From CAMLJR01 sp964500675 (GTDB lineage: Bacteria; Pseudomonadota; Gammaproteobacteria; Pseudomonadales; CAMLJR01): a stretch of 64,000 nt of DNA. The position numbers and the translations under genes are program-made. The stretch's first letter is position 1, and every line of letters begins with the position of its first letter. The notes beneath the pieces were generated by a model, which saw only the letters and a list, made by a program, of their open reading frames with translations, ran no database searches and was not told where the DNA came from. Location of the stretch: positions 372,001 through 436,000 of the forward strand of contig CAZCNY010000002.1 of assembly GCA_964500675.1 (NCBI GenBank). The letters are read 5' to 3'. Shown here piece by piece: positions 1-8,109 of the stretch.

Positions 1-114
1 CGCGGCCCGGCCGATCTCTCCGCCGAGTTAGTGCCAAGCCCCGATTACGGCCCACCGCCGAATATGCCCGGCGCGGATGAACCCACGCTCACGCGAAGAG
101 CTCCGATAAATTAA
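1..114 (+). CDS. C-terminal end of an unidentified protein (partial)
   Basis: An open frame runs from the first base of the window to a TAA at 112-114 and gives 37 residues, rich in proline and acidic residues (it includes PSPDYGPPPN and PGADEPTLT). The start lies outside the window. I do not recognise the family. The next gene is on the other strand and convergent, which fits this being the tail of a rightward gene. A chance open frame is also possible because the stretch is short. Confidence 0.3.
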   Translation, partial: RGPADLSAELVPSPDYGPPPNMPGADEPTLTRRAPIN

Positions 115-131
115 TTATTCTCTGCGCAATT

Positions 132-169
132 GCCTGAGTGGATTAACCGCTCAGGCTTTCGGTTAATCC
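132..169. terminator. Overlapping inverted repeats at the convergent 3' ends
   Basis: Two mutually exclusive stem-loops overlap here: GCCTGAG (132-138) with CTCAGGC (150-156), and GGATTAACC (140-148) with GGTTAATCC (161-169). They lie at the end of the leftward SDR gene, just past the rightward frame ending at 114. No long T-tract follows, so a role as a bidirectional terminator is only possible. Confidence 0.3.
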
Positions 170-931
170 TAAATTCATCACACCGCACACCGGATAATTT
201 TGTCCGGTAATAAATTTCGCATCGTCGGAGGCTAAAAACGCGACGAGATTGGCGATGTCGCTCGGCTCACCGAAATGGCCGAAGCCTGTCGATTTCGCTA
301 TTGAATTTTGCGCGAGCTTGGCTTTCATTTCGGGTGGAATATTGCGGCCCGCTGCGCTGGTGATCGGCCCCGGCGAAACGCAATTGACTCTCACGCCTTT
401 CGGCGCCGTTTCTTTTGCTAACGCTTTGGTGAATGCGATCACCGCGCCTTTCGCTGCGGAATAATCGACCTGACTCGCTAAACCAATCATGCCTGCGACT
501 GAACCGATATTGATAATGCTGCCGTGGCCTTGTTCGAGCAGATGATTGATCACCGCGCGCGTGGTATAGAACACGCCGTTTAAATTGGTGCCGAGCACGT
601 AATCCCACGTGCTTTGTTCGGAATCGCAAAACAGCGACATTTTTTCGCGCGCGCTGCCGCCGGCGTTGTTGACAAGAATATCAACCTTGCCGAATTCGGC
701 GATCACTTTCGCCACCATGCTTTTAACGCTGTCGAAATTGCTGACGTCGGTTTGAATCACAATGGCTTTGCGACCTAGTGCTTCGATTTCTTTAATGACT
801 TCGTAAGCCGGTTCAAGCGTGGTCGTGGCGATAACGATATTCGCGCCTTCTTCCGCAAGCTTGAGAGAGATACCTTTACCGATGCCTCTGGCTCCGCCAG
901 TCACAATGGCGACTTGATCTTTTAATTTCAT
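143..931 (-). CDS. SDR-family NAD(P)-dependent oxidoreductase (SDR 1)
   Basis: A classical short-chain dehydrogenase of 262 residues, likely cytoplasmic and oxidising or reducing an alcohol/ketone pair with NAD(P). The protein shows the Rossmann motif TGGARGIG near residue 12, NNAG near residue 90, the catalytic Ser in the IINIGS region and YSAAK, followed by VSPGPI. I chose the ATG at 931 because the fold begins at once (MKLKDQVAIVTGG); an upstream in-frame ATG at 1009 would overlap the preceding ThDP gene. The gene follows that ThDP gene by 10 bases, so both are probably co-transcribed. The substrate cannot be read from sequence; a hydroxylated intermediate or the aldehyde or acyloin product of the ThDP enzyme is reasonable. 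Confidence 0.9.
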   Translation of the reverse strand: MKLKDQVAIVTGGARGIGKGISLKLAEEGANIVIATTTLEPAYEVIKEIEALGRKAIVIQTDVSNFDSVKSMVAKVIAEFGKVDILVNNAGGSAREKMSLFCDSEQSTWDYVLGTNLNGVFYTTRAVINHLLEQGHGSIINIGSVAGMIGLASQVDYSAAKGAVIAFTKALAKETAPKGVRVNCVSPGPITSAAGRNIPPEMKAKLAQNSIAKSTGFGHFGEPSDIANLVAFLASDDAKFITGQNYPVCGVMNLGLTESLSG

Positions 932-941
932 AATTAAATCT

Positions 942-2648
942 CTAGTACCAAAAATCGTTGTACCACGTTGAATATTCTTCGTGGCCTGGCACATCGCGCG
1001 CATTGGCATCGGGATCGATGACCACTTGAATCACGGCGGGTTTGCCGCTGGCTAGTGCGCGTGCGATGGCGGGGCGAATATCTGCTTCACGCTCGACATA
1101 TTCGCCGTGCGCGCCATAACCTTCGGCAACTCTATCGAGGCGTAATTGCTTGCCCCAATGCGCTTCGGTCTCCGCAGTACCTTCGCCTAACATGCCTCTA
1201 TAGCCGCGCACTTCCACGCCCCAGGCAAAATCGGAAGCGACGATGCAAATAATCGGCAGATTTTTGCGCACGGCGGTTTCGAGTTCGGAGGTGTGAAATA
1301 AAAATGCGGAGTCACCCGAAATTAAAACGACGCGGCGATTATTTTCCACCGCGAGTTGGGCGCCGATGGCGTAGGGCAGACCAGTGCCGAGGTGACCGAA
1401 ATTCTGATTCCAGATCGAATCGCGCGGTGTAATTTGCGAATACGTCCACGTGTAAATACTGGTGGCACCGCCATCGCGTACAAATACCGAATCTTTTGGA
1501 ATTGCGCTTGTCGCTTCCACCATTAAGCGGCCCGGATGAATCAGCGGCTGATTGGTTGGCGCCGATTTCACAAAGCCCGCTTTGTATGCCGCATGTTGTC
1601 GAATTAATTCATCGACTGCCGCTGTGCGCGCACGCGGTTCGTTTTTCAACGCATCGACTAACTGCGGCACGACGTCGCGCAAGTCGCCGATCAACGGCAC
1701 ATCGATGTGACGATTGACGCCGACCGCCATCGGATCAATCTCGACGTAGATCCATTTGCGATCGACATTGCCTTTCGCCCAACGGCCACCAACACCGTGG
1801 TGCACGGTTTCGCCAAGCTCGGTGCCAATGGCGATGACAACATCGGAATTAGCGACAGCAGACGCACCCGCTGGTGAAAAGCCGCAAGGAAACGTGCGAT
1901 CTTCCGCGCCTTCGAGATACGAGCTAACGGGGTAGGTATGAATGACAGGGCATTGCAAAATACTCGCGAGCGCGGCGAGCGAATCGTGCGCGCGCGCAGT
2001 AAAGGCACCTTGTCCGATCAACAAAATCGGCGATTGCGCTTTGCGAATTAAATCCGTTGCCGCATTGATGGCGTGCGCTGGCGCAGGCAGATGCATCAAG
2101 CGATACGCTGCGGGCGGTGACGGCGGCGTGTTTTCCACTTCGGCCTGCATCGCATTCATCGGAATTTCGATATACACGGGGCCAGGTGTTCCCGACAGCG
2201 CGCGACGAAACGCTTCGCGAATAATTTCGTCGGTTTGTTCCGGATATTGAATGATGCCGACGTATTTCATCGCTGCTTCGAAGTAGCGATATTGATGCGT
2301 GTATTGAATGCGGCCGCGACGCACGCGCTGCGCGGCGATTTGCGCGCGCTGTCCGCCGATGAAAATAATCGGCGAGTTTTCTTTAGCAGCGTTGATGGCA
2401 GCGGGAACTAAATTGGCGACACCGGGACCTTGATTGCCGACGATGACGCCGGGTTTTCCCGTCATGCGCCACAAACCCTCGACCATAAATGCGCCGGCTT
2501 CTTCGTGATGCGGTGCTATGATTTTCCAGCCGCGCTTTTCAGCGGTGGTAAACATGTGAAAGAAACTGGGGTCGGGAATCCCAAACAGCGTTTTGATGCC
2601 CTCGGCTTCCATCAGTTGGAGCACGCGCTCATAAACGTGTACTGACAT
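942..2648 (-). CDS. ThDP-dependent lyase/decarboxylase-type enzyme (ThDP-A)
   Basis: 568 residues with the three-domain layout of the acetolactate synthase, oxalyl-CoA decarboxylase and benzaldehyde lyase superfamily. The N-terminal pyrimidine domain carries the cofactor-activating Glu49 in PHHEEAG. A central domain follows, then the pyrophosphate domain with GDSAF (Asp446). The usual GDG...NN cofactor motif is altered to GDS...SDF, as in the two paralogues at 11475 and 21857. Such enzymes cleave or form a C-C bond next to a carbonyl (2-oxo acids, 2-hydroxyacyl-CoAs, acyloins). It is not a standard acetolactate synthase: there is no regulatory subunit gene and the cofactor motif diverges. It sits between the UGSC pair and an SDR in a leftward operon. 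The exact reaction is unknown. Confidence 0.85.
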   Translation of the reverse strand: MSVHVYERVLQLMEAEGIKTLFGIPDPSFFHMFTTAEKRGWKIIAPHHEEAGAFMVEGLWRMTGKPGVIVGNQGPGVANLVPAAINAAKENSPIIFIGGQRAQIAAQRVRRGRIQYTHQYRYFEAAMKYVGIIQYPEQTDEIIREAFRRALSGTPGPVYIEIPMNAMQAEVENTPPSPPAAYRLMHLPAPAHAINAATDLIRKAQSPILLIGQGAFTARAHDSLAALASILQCPVIHTYPVSSYLEGAEDRTFPCGFSPAGASAVANSDVVIAIGTELGETVHHGVGGRWAKGNVDRKWIYVEIDPMAVGVNRHIDVPLIGDLRDVVPQLVDALKNEPRARTAAVDELIRQHAAYKAGFVKSAPTNQPLIHPGRLMVEATSAIPKDSVFVRDGGATSIYTWTYSQITPRDSIWNQNFGHLGTGLPYAIGAQLAVENNRRVVLISGDSAFLFHTSELETAVRKNLPIICIVASDFAWGVEVRGYRGMLGEGTAETEAHWGKQLRLDRVAEGYGAHGEYVEREADIRPAIARALASGKPAVIQVVIDPDANARDVPGHEEYSTWYNDFWY

Positions 2649-2694
2649 TCTCTTCTCCGAAATGTATTGGTTTGCTCAACGAAATTTGAAAAGG

Positions 2695-2725
2695 CCACGC
2701 GCCCATCGCAGCGATGAGCGCGTGG
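2695..2725. terminator. Strong intergenic hairpin between the UGSC partner gene and ThDP-A
   Basis: CCACGCGC (2695-2702) pairs with GCGCGTGG (2718-2725), and inside it CATCGC (2704-2709) pairs with GCGATG (2711-2716), leaving only one C-A mismatch. Read leftward it is followed by CCTTTTC. It could be a partial terminator or an mRNA-stabilising hairpin that sets the expression ratio between the UGSC pair and the genes downstream. Confidence 0.5.
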
Positions 2726-2788
2726 TAATGCCTCGAACGGTGAGACCCATTGGAGCCGTTTTCAAAACAATTCTTAACAGATAATGCG

Positions 2789-3937
2789 TTACTGTTTATC
2801 CGGGCCGGGCAGAATCGCACGCGTTTGCGTCAGACAGCTGCCGAAACTGTGGAAGCCCGTCGCATGCAAACCGCCGGTGCCGCCGCAGCAAATAACCAGT
2901 ACATCCTTTGGCTCGACCGCTACATAAACGCGGCCGCCGATCACGCGATTCTGTGCTTCGAGTTGTTCGCAGTGTTTTTGCGTAAGGTGATTGGCATCGA
3001 TGCTCGCGTGTTTCCAAATCAACTCTTGCACGTCTTCAATTTTCGGCACGTCGCGCTTGAGAATATCGCCCCATACCGGATTGATCGCCACCATCATTTC
3101 CGCATACGGCATCGCCGGCGAAAAACCATTCGCGCCCGGATACGCCAGCGACTTGCCGATCATTTCCAAAAACTCGGGGCCTTTCTGCGAAGTGGTGTCG
3201 ATAATATTTTGCGTGCCCATGGTGCCGTACACCGACACGGCATCGCCTTTCACGCCGCGACGCTCCGCGAACGGTGCCCACGGCGAACGCTCTTCCCATT
3301 CGCCGAACATAATGCCCGCGATGCGACCCGGCGAACCGAACGTGGTTTGACACGTCACGTTCACTTCCTGGCCCGCGACATTTTTGATGATCAAACGAAT
3401 CGCGCGACCGATCGCCACCGACATCGACGGCGCGCCGCCGAGACAGCCGTGTTTGTACGGAATATTTAATTTATCGCGAATTGCACCGTTGACGAGCGTG
3501 AGCGGAATCACCGGCGCAGTCGTCGCGTTCAAACCGAACAATTCGAAATTCGGATCGGCCATCGCTTCGAGCGACGCAATAATTAACGGCAGCGCTTCAG
3601 CAGGCGCACCTGCCATCACGGCGTTGATCGCGATTTTTTCCACCGTGCAATCGGCATCCGACGGCGGTAGTTTGCAAATCACTTCGTCGGGATAACGGTT
3701 GTTCGCGGCCAGCATGGTGCGCACGCGCGTTTCCGTCGGCGGAATTAATGGCAGGCCGTCGCCCCATTTCTTTTCCATCGCATAGCGCGTGAATTCCATT
3801 ACGTCGTCGACTTCGGTTTCGTAGCGCTGGCTCGACAACCAATCGATGGCGCAGCCTTCCGGCCCGCAATCGCGCAGATTGACGACCTTTTTCTCGGGTT
3901 GAGCAACGCTCGCGCTCGCTCGAATCGTTCTGCTCAT
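2789..3937 (-). CDS. Conserved protein of unknown function, partner of the UGSC-type gene
   Basis: A 382-residue soluble protein that I cannot assign to a characterised enzyme. It starts by an ATGA overlap with the stop of the UGSC-type gene, which argues for translational coupling and a joint function. Visible features are a Cys-containing N-terminal segment (RDCGPEGCAIDW), a GDGLPLIPPTE segment near residue 60, a glycine-rich middle (GCLGGAPSMSVAIGRA), and a C-terminal CCGGTGG followed by HSFGSC. No signal peptide or membrane segment is apparent. A redox or thiol-based catalytic complex is a guess from the cysteines and the partner only. Confidence 0.6.
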   Translation of the reverse strand: MSRTIRASASVAQPEKKVVNLRDCGPEGCAIDWLSSQRYETEVDDVMEFTRYAMEKKWGDGLPLIPPTETRVRTMLAANNRYPDEVICKLPPSDADCTVEKIAINAVMAGAPAEALPLIIASLEAMADPNFELFGLNATTAPVIPLTLVNGAIRDKLNIPYKHGCLGGAPSMSVAIGRAIRLIIKNVAGQEVNVTCQTTFGSPGRIAGIMFGEWEERSPWAPFAERRGVKGDAVSVYGTMGTQNIIDTTSQKGPEFLEMIGKSLAYPGANGFSPAMPYAEMMVAINPVWGDILKRDVPKIEDVQELIWKHASIDANHLTQKHCEQLEAQNRVIGGRVYVAVEPKDVLVICCGGTGGLHATGFHSFGSCLTQTRAILPGPDKQ

Positions 3938-4521
3938 ACTGCGGCCTCCCGTTTGGCGGTCGTCGATTTAGTGTTAGCGATTAAGAGCGCGCCCATCGTG
4001 TTCACCACCGGCAGGAAATGTTGGTGTGCCACCGGCTCGACTTCGGGTTTCAATTTTTCGTTGAGCGGATACGGCAGGATGTGAATGCGCAAACCTGAGC
4101 GTCCGCCGCGTGCGGCCAGCGCGTGGCCCAACTCTTCGAATACCTCGGTGCAGATGGCTGTTGTCGGCAGACCTTTAGCGGCCGCTGCGAGCGCATCGCG
4201 AATCGTCCAGCCGGTGCACGAGCCGCAGTTGCCGAGTCCGACCACGGCGATGTCGATCGAATCCAGAAATTCATCGAGCGCTTTGGCGATGCGCTCGCCT
4301 TCGGCGCCGGTGCGGGCCTGGTTCGAGCGCCAGAATTTCACGGTGGCGCCAGCTTTGCGGAACTCTTCCGCCCAAACCTCGGCGACCCAATCCCACGCCC
4401 GCCAGATTTCATCGAGACGAAAACCGATAACCTTACCTGCCAGCAAACCCGCATCGGGTCCGGGCGAGGTGATGTCGTCGGTACGGAGCGCTTTTGGCTC
4501 CAGCACTTTACCTATAGCCAT
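3934..4521 (-). CDS. UGSC-family protein, cysteine form
   Basis: 195 residues. The segment VVGLGNCGSCTGWTIRDA places Cys99-Gly-Ser-Cys102 where selenoprotein members of this family carry Sec-Gly-Ser-Cys. The codon for residue 99 is TGC (4227-4225), so this is the Cys homologue and no Sec insertion element is needed. The start at 4521 has a good ribosome site (AAGGAG, about six bases upstream); in-frame codons further upstream lie in the promoter region. A CxxC-like pair suggests thiol redox chemistry, but the family function is, to my knowledge, not established. It is first in a leftward operon with its partner, ThDP-A and SDR 1, and diverges from an IclR regulator. Confidence 0.75.
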   Translation of the reverse strand: MAIGKVLEPKALRTDDITSPGPDAGLLAGKVIGFRLDEIWRAWDWVAEVWAEEFRKAGATVKFWRSNQARTGAEGERIAKALDEFLDSIDIAVVGLGNCGSCTGWTIRDALAAAAKGLPTTAICTEVFEELGHALAARGGRSGLRIHILPYPLNEKLKPEVEPVAHQHFLPVVNTMGALLIANTKSTTAKREAAV

Positions 4522-4547
4522 TTCTTTCTCCTTCGTAGGTTGCCGAC

Positions 4548-4601
4548 TTGACAATAAGTCCATATTTGTGGACTATATTAATCATGTTTATGGATTATAT
4601 T
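4548..4601 (+). promoter_or_regulatory. Divergent promoter/operator region with tandem and inverted repeats (IclR candidate)
   Basis: A 15-bp repeat occurs twice: TTTGTGGACTATATT at 4565-4579 and TTTATGGATTATATT at 4587-4601. The copies match at 13 of 15 positions and are offset by 22 bp, about two helical turns. AGTCCA (4557-4562) and TGGACT (4569-4574) form an inverted repeat. A consensus -35 box TTGACA lies at 4548-4553 in the rightward direction. The spacing suggests two dimers bound on one DNA face between the divergent UGSC-type and IclR genes. Confidence 0.5.
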
Positions 4602-4615
4602 GGGATAAAGATTCC

Positions 4616-5353
4616 ATGCTTGTCAAACAGATTTCCAATCTCTTCGGCCTGATGGAGTTGTTCGTGCGCGCGAAAAAACCGTTATCGGTGCGCGATATCG
4701 TCGCGGAAATGGCATGGCCGCGCTCCAGTGCATTCAATATCGTCGAGACGATGGTGGAGCATGGCTATCTGTATCAGCCGGTGCCGCGCGGCGGTTATTA
4801 CCCCACCACCAAGTGGATGGAGTTAGCTCGCGACCTGTCGGAGTCGCAGCCGCTGCCGGAGTCCGTGCACACGCTGCTGCTCAACCTCGGCGCCGAAACC
4901 GGCGAGTCGTTGTTTCTCGCCGCGCCCGAAGGAACCAGTGTGGTGTTTCTGGATGCCGTCGAATCGACTGCGGACATTCGCTTCATTGCCACTATCGGTC
5001 AGCGTCTCCCCATCCACGTAACGGCAGCAGGAAAAGCTATTCTGTCGCAGTATTCTGCGTCCGAACGCGCAGCGACGTTGAAGCGCATCAAGTATCAGCC
5101 GTATGAGCAAGATGCTTTTATGAGCGCAGAATCGGTCGAGAACGATATTCAGAAAAGTCTCAGCGATGGCTGGTATGTCAACTTGGCCATGTATCAACCG
5201 GGCGTCGCCGGCATTGCCGTACCATTTCCATTTCGCGGCCGCCGCGATGCCATCGCCCTGGGCGGACCGGTTTCGCGCATCGAGAAAAATGCTGAGATGA
5301 TCGGAAAATTATTGCGCGAAGCGGTCGATCGCTTTTTGCAAGAAAACCAATAA
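4616..5353 (+). CDS. IclR-family transcriptional regulator (IclR 1)
   Basis: 245 residues with an N-terminal winged helix (LSVRDIVAEMAWPRSSAFNIVETMVEHGYL) and a C-terminal effector domain containing GESLFLA, HVTAAGKAIL and GVAGIAVPF, the usual IclR signature regions. The start is the ATG at 4616; longer in-frame extensions run through the divergent UGSC gene. It is divergent from the UGSC operon and followed 36 bases later by a second IclR gene. IclR proteins usually sense aromatic or small organic acids and act locally as activators or repressors. The likely targets are the UGSC operon and its own promoter through the repeats at 4557-4601. Confidence 0.9.
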   Translation: MLVKQISNLFGLMELFVRAKKPLSVRDIVAEMAWPRSSAFNIVETMVEHGYLYQPVPRGGYYPTTKWMELARDLSESQPLPESVHTLLLNLGAETGESLFLAAPEGTSVVFLDAVESTADIRFIATIGQRLPIHVTAAGKAILSQYSASERAATLKRIKYQPYEQDAFMSAESVENDIQKSLSDGWYVNLAMYQPGVAGIAVPFPFRGRRDAIALGGPVSRIEKNAEMIGKLLREAVDRFLQENQ

Positions 5354-5389
5354 GAGAACCCGCAAGATAACCAATAAATTAATGATGGA

Positions 5390-6148
5390 ATGGCGATGAA
5401 AAATACCGAATCGGTGAAAACGGTCAAATCGGCAATTCGCACGATTCAATTGTTTTCGGTGTTTGCCGAAAAGAAATGTCCGCTTTCGCTGGCAGAGTTA
5501 GCGGCAAGCATGAGCGCGCCGAAAAGCAGTTGTTTTGAACTCATTCAAACGCTGATTCAATTGGGATACATCCGCGCGATCGACGGCGGTAAAAGTTATT
5601 ACCCTTCGCGCCGATTGTTCGAAATGGCCGAGCAGATCAATCAATTCAACCCGATCAAAGAGAAAGTCGAGAATGAATTAAAACGCTTGCGCGATTTAAC
5701 TGGCGAGACAGTTTTTATCGGCCGCTTTCAGGGCAAGCAAGTGGTGTATTCGGATGTTTTCGAAGGCACGCATGCGGTGCGTTACACACCGACCGCCGGC
5801 GATCTGAAAGCCATTCATGCCAGCGCGCTCGGTAAAGCGTTGCTCGGCAGTCTCGATCAAGAACGACAGGGTCAATTAATTACCGAGCTGAAATTAACGC
5901 GCTTCAACGAAAACACTATCACCCGGAAAAAAGATTTAAAAGAAAACCTGCTGCAAAGTGAAAAGCAGGGGATTTACACCACCGTCGGCGAACACTTCGC
6001 CGATGTCATGGGGCTGGCTATTCCCGTAAAAATCCAGGGGCATCAGTTGGCGATCGGATTGGCGGGGCCGATTTCGCGTATGCAAAAAAACTTGAAGTCG
6101 TACTCGCAGGCGCTGAAGGCCGTCGCGAGCGAAATTACAGCTAGTTGA
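5390..6148 (+). CDS. IclR-family transcriptional regulator (IclR 2)
   Basis: 252 residues with an N-terminal winged helix (LSLAELAASMSAPKSSCFELIQTLIQLGYI) and an IclR effector domain (GETVFIGRF, AIHASALGKALL, VMGLAIPV). Translation may begin at the ATG at 5390 or two codons later at 5396, which has better spacing from the upstream GGA. It diverges enough from the preceding IclR protein that the two probably bind different ligands. It lies directly before the dioxygenase/Baeyer-Villiger/Rieske run and is a natural candidate to bind the palindromes at 6184-6220 in front of that run. Confidence 0.88.
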   Translation: MAMKNTESVKTVKSAIRTIQLFSVFAEKKCPLSLAELAASMSAPKSSCFELIQTLIQLGYIRAIDGGKSYYPSRRLFEMAEQINQFNPIKEKVENELKRLRDLTGETVFIGRFQGKQVVYSDVFEGTHAVRYTPTAGDLKAIHASALGKALLGSLDQERQGQLITELKLTRFNENTITRKKDLKENLLQSEKQGIYTTVGEHFADVMGLAIPVKIQGHQLAIGLAGPISRMQKNLKSYSQALKAVASEITAS

Positions 6149-6220
6149 AAATTGCGTCGACTGTCGTACAATAAAATCGAATATATGCAAATGCATACAA
6201 ATATTCGCATATGCGAATAT
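6145..6220 (+). promoter_or_regulatory. Promoter with two tandem palindromes upstream of dioxygenase A
   Basis: TTGAAA (6145-6150), 16 bp, then TACAAT (6167-6172) resembles a sigma-70 promoter that overlaps the end of the IclR 2 gene. Just downstream are two palindromes: TATGCA-AA-TGCATA (6184-6197) and the perfect 20-mer ATATTCGCATATGCGAATAT (6201-6220). Placement after the -10 box suggests repression by a dimeric regulator, IclR 2 being the nearest candidate. Confidence 0.55.
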
Positions 6221-6300
6221 AAATACAGGCGGGGCTTGGCGTTATCGATGCCGGACAGCACCTAAAGCAGCCCCAACACACCGCGTTGGAGGATAGATAA

Positions 6301-7149
6301 ATGACCGATATTCCAGTAGAACCGATCACGCCTAGTTTGGGTGTGCGCATATTGATTTCCGTCGAGCATCTACTCGATGAAGGTGTTCCGGAAAAATGTT
6401 TAAGCCTGTTGAACGCGCATGGGGTCATCGTCTTTCCGCAGATTTGCGCGAGCGATGAAGTGCAGATCGCGTTCAGCAATCGGCTGGGAACGATGCAAAG
6501 CTCGCTGGTGAGCGCAGGGTCGGATAACAAGGCCGATAAAATGGGCATTTATCCGGTCACGCTGGATAAAACCCGCGTCAAAAATCTCGATTACATTTAC
6601 TCGAACGAGCATTGGCATATCGATGGCACGAAGTACGCGATTCCACCCAAGGCCACCAATTTGAAATGCGAAGTGGCCCCGAGCAATGGTGGCGATACCG
6701 GCTTCGCTAATTTATTCGCGGCGTATCGCGATCTACCCGATGAAAAAAAATTGTCGCTGGAGAATTTGCGTGTGGTGCATAGCGCGGCGGCAGCAGTTTC
6801 CAAATATTATCCAAACCCCACCGAAGAAGATTTTCAGCGTTGGCAGAAAGACGGCCCGCCGACCGAACAACCGCTGGTATGGAAACAGCGCGATGGTCGT
6901 CGTTCGCTCGTCATCGGTTCGACGGCGGAATATATCGTCGGCATGGATCCCGAAAAAAGCCGCGCACTGCTCGATGAATTACTCGAATGGTGTACGCAGG
7001 AAAAATATTGTTATCGCCATCAGTGGAAAAAAGGCGACATGGTGATTTGGAACAACTGTGGCTTGCTGCATAAAGCGTATCCGTATACCGAGGACTCCGG
7101 TCGTTTGATGCATCGTACGACAATCATGGGTACCGAAGCTTTCGCTTAG
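6301..7149 (+). CDS. TauD/TfdA-type Fe(II)/2-oxoglutarate dioxygenase (A)
   Basis: 282 residues. The iron facial triad is visible as His106-x-Asp108 (WHIDGT) and His257 (LLHKAYPY), with Arg268 (SGRLMHR) positioned to bind 2-oxoglutarate. Members of this family hydroxylate unactivated C-H bonds, often next to a carboxylate, ether or sulfonate, releasing succinate and CO2. This is the most divergent of four copies in the window; it has KYAIPP after the HxD motif and a longer N-terminus. It is the first structural gene of a rightward run with an SDR, a Baeyer-Villiger enzyme, a Rieske oxygenase, ThDP-B and an aldehyde dehydrogenase. The substrate is unknown. Confidence 0.88.
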   Translation: MTDIPVEPITPSLGVRILISVEHLLDEGVPEKCLSLLNAHGVIVFPQICASDEVQIAFSNRLGTMQSSLVSAGSDNKADKMGIYPVTLDKTRVKNLDYIYSNEHWHIDGTKYAIPPKATNLKCEVAPSNGGDTGFANLFAAYRDLPDEKKLSLENLRVVHSAAAAVSKYYPNPTEEDFQRWQKDGPPTEQPLVWKQRDGRRSLVIGSTAEYIVGMDPEKSRALLDELLEWCTQEKYCYRHQWKKGDMVIWNNCGLLHKAYPYTEDSGRLMHRTTIMGTEAFA

Positions 7150-7222
7150 GTAGCTCTAAAAAGCTATTTGTAATTTCTCAAATTTTTTTCAACGAAAGTA
7201 TTTTTTGAAATGGTGAATCAAT

Positions 7223-7972
7223 ATGGCTAACAAAGTAGCTGTGGTGACAGGTGGCGCTGCCGGTATTGGCGCGGCGATTTGTCGTTTCCTTGCGCGCGAC
7301 GGCGCCGATATCGCAATTTGGGATTGGAATATCAGCGCAGCGCAACCCATCGTCGATGAAATCGCCGCTCTCGGGCGCAAAGTCGTTGTCTGCAAAGTCG
7401 ATGTATCGAATAAAAACGATATCGAAGCGGCGGTAAAAACCGTGCACGACAAACTCGGACCGGTCAGCATTCTGGTTAACAATGCTGGCGTATCGCCTGA
7501 AAAAGATTTCGTGGATATCACACTGGGCGATTGGGACAAGGTTTTTAACATCAACATGAAAGGCATGTTCATGTGTACGCAGTCCGTCATCCGCGACATG
7601 ATCAATGCCAAGTGGGGCCGCATTATTAATATCTCGTCGTCGAGCGCGCAATCGGGCGCCAAACGCATGGTGCATTACGCCGCGACCAAGGGCGGCGTCA
7701 TCGCCTTCACCAAATCGCTGGCGCAGGAAATGGGACCGCATGGCATCACCGTGAACAATATCCCGCCCAGCACGGTCTACACAGACGGGCTGAAATCGGT
7801 GGAGTCGCGTTTCGCGGACGGCTTACAAGGCTATGTCAATGCGACTATTCCAGTGAAGCGCGTGGGCCAGCCCGAAGATATCGCTAATGCCGTCGCGTTC
7901 TTGGCATCGGAGACCTCCGGATTCATTACCGGCGTGACGCTCAGTGTTAACGGCGGCAGGTACATGCAGTAA
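7223..7972 (+). CDS. SDR-family NAD(P)-dependent oxidoreductase (SDR 2)
   Basis: 249 residues with TGGAAGIG near the N-terminus, NNAG near residue 90, the catalytic Ser in ISSSSAQ, YAATK and a C-terminal SVNGGRYMQ. It is close to SDR 4 (42335): both have NISSSS, a KGGVI(A/G)FTK helix and NN(I/V)PP where most SDRs have a PG turn. The likely role is oxidation of a hydroxylated intermediate to the ketone that the next gene, a Baeyer-Villiger monooxygenase, could accept. This fits the order dioxygenase, SDR, monooxygenase. Confidence 0.9.
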   Translation: MANKVAVVTGGAAGIGAAICRFLARDGADIAIWDWNISAAQPIVDEIAALGRKVVVCKVDVSNKNDIEAAVKTVHDKLGPVSILVNNAGVSPEKDFVDITLGDWDKVFNINMKGMFMCTQSVIRDMINAKWGRIINISSSSAQSGAKRMVHYAATKGGVIAFTKSLAQEMGPHGITVNNIPPSTVYTDGLKSVESRFADGLQGYVNATIPVKRVGQPEDIANAVAFLASETSGFITGVTLSVNGGRYMQ

Positions 7973-7983
7973 GTTGGCCGCTG

Positions 7984-8028
7984 AACAGTGTTGTCCCACA
8001 TTAAATCAGGCCAGTAGACAACACTGTT
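7984..8028. repeat. 12-bp perfect inverted repeat between SDR 2 and the Baeyer-Villiger gene
   Basis: AACAGTGTTGTC (7984-7995) and GACAACACTGTT (8017-8028) are perfect complements separated by 21 bases. In RNA this gives a stable stem-loop inside the operon with no T-tract. It may be an operator, an mRNA stability element or a weak terminator. Confidence 0.55.
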
Positions 8029-8109
8029 GATTCTGAATAACATTCTGCGATTCGTAATCACGACTAGCTGCAATCGCCGCAAAGCCGCAGCACCTTCAAG
8101 AGATCGACT

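Noticed and set aside
942..2648. Acetolactate synthase large subunit
   Set aside because: No small subunit gene nearby, altered cofactor motif and catabolic context point to another reaction.
4225..4227. Possible selenocysteine codon in the UGSC-type gene
   Set aside because: The codon is TGC, an ordinary cysteine; no TGA is present and no selenocysteine insertion element is needed.
4085..4615. Long N-terminal extension of IclR 1
   Set aside because: It runs antisense through the UGSC gene and the promoter region; the IclR fold starts at the ATG at 4616.
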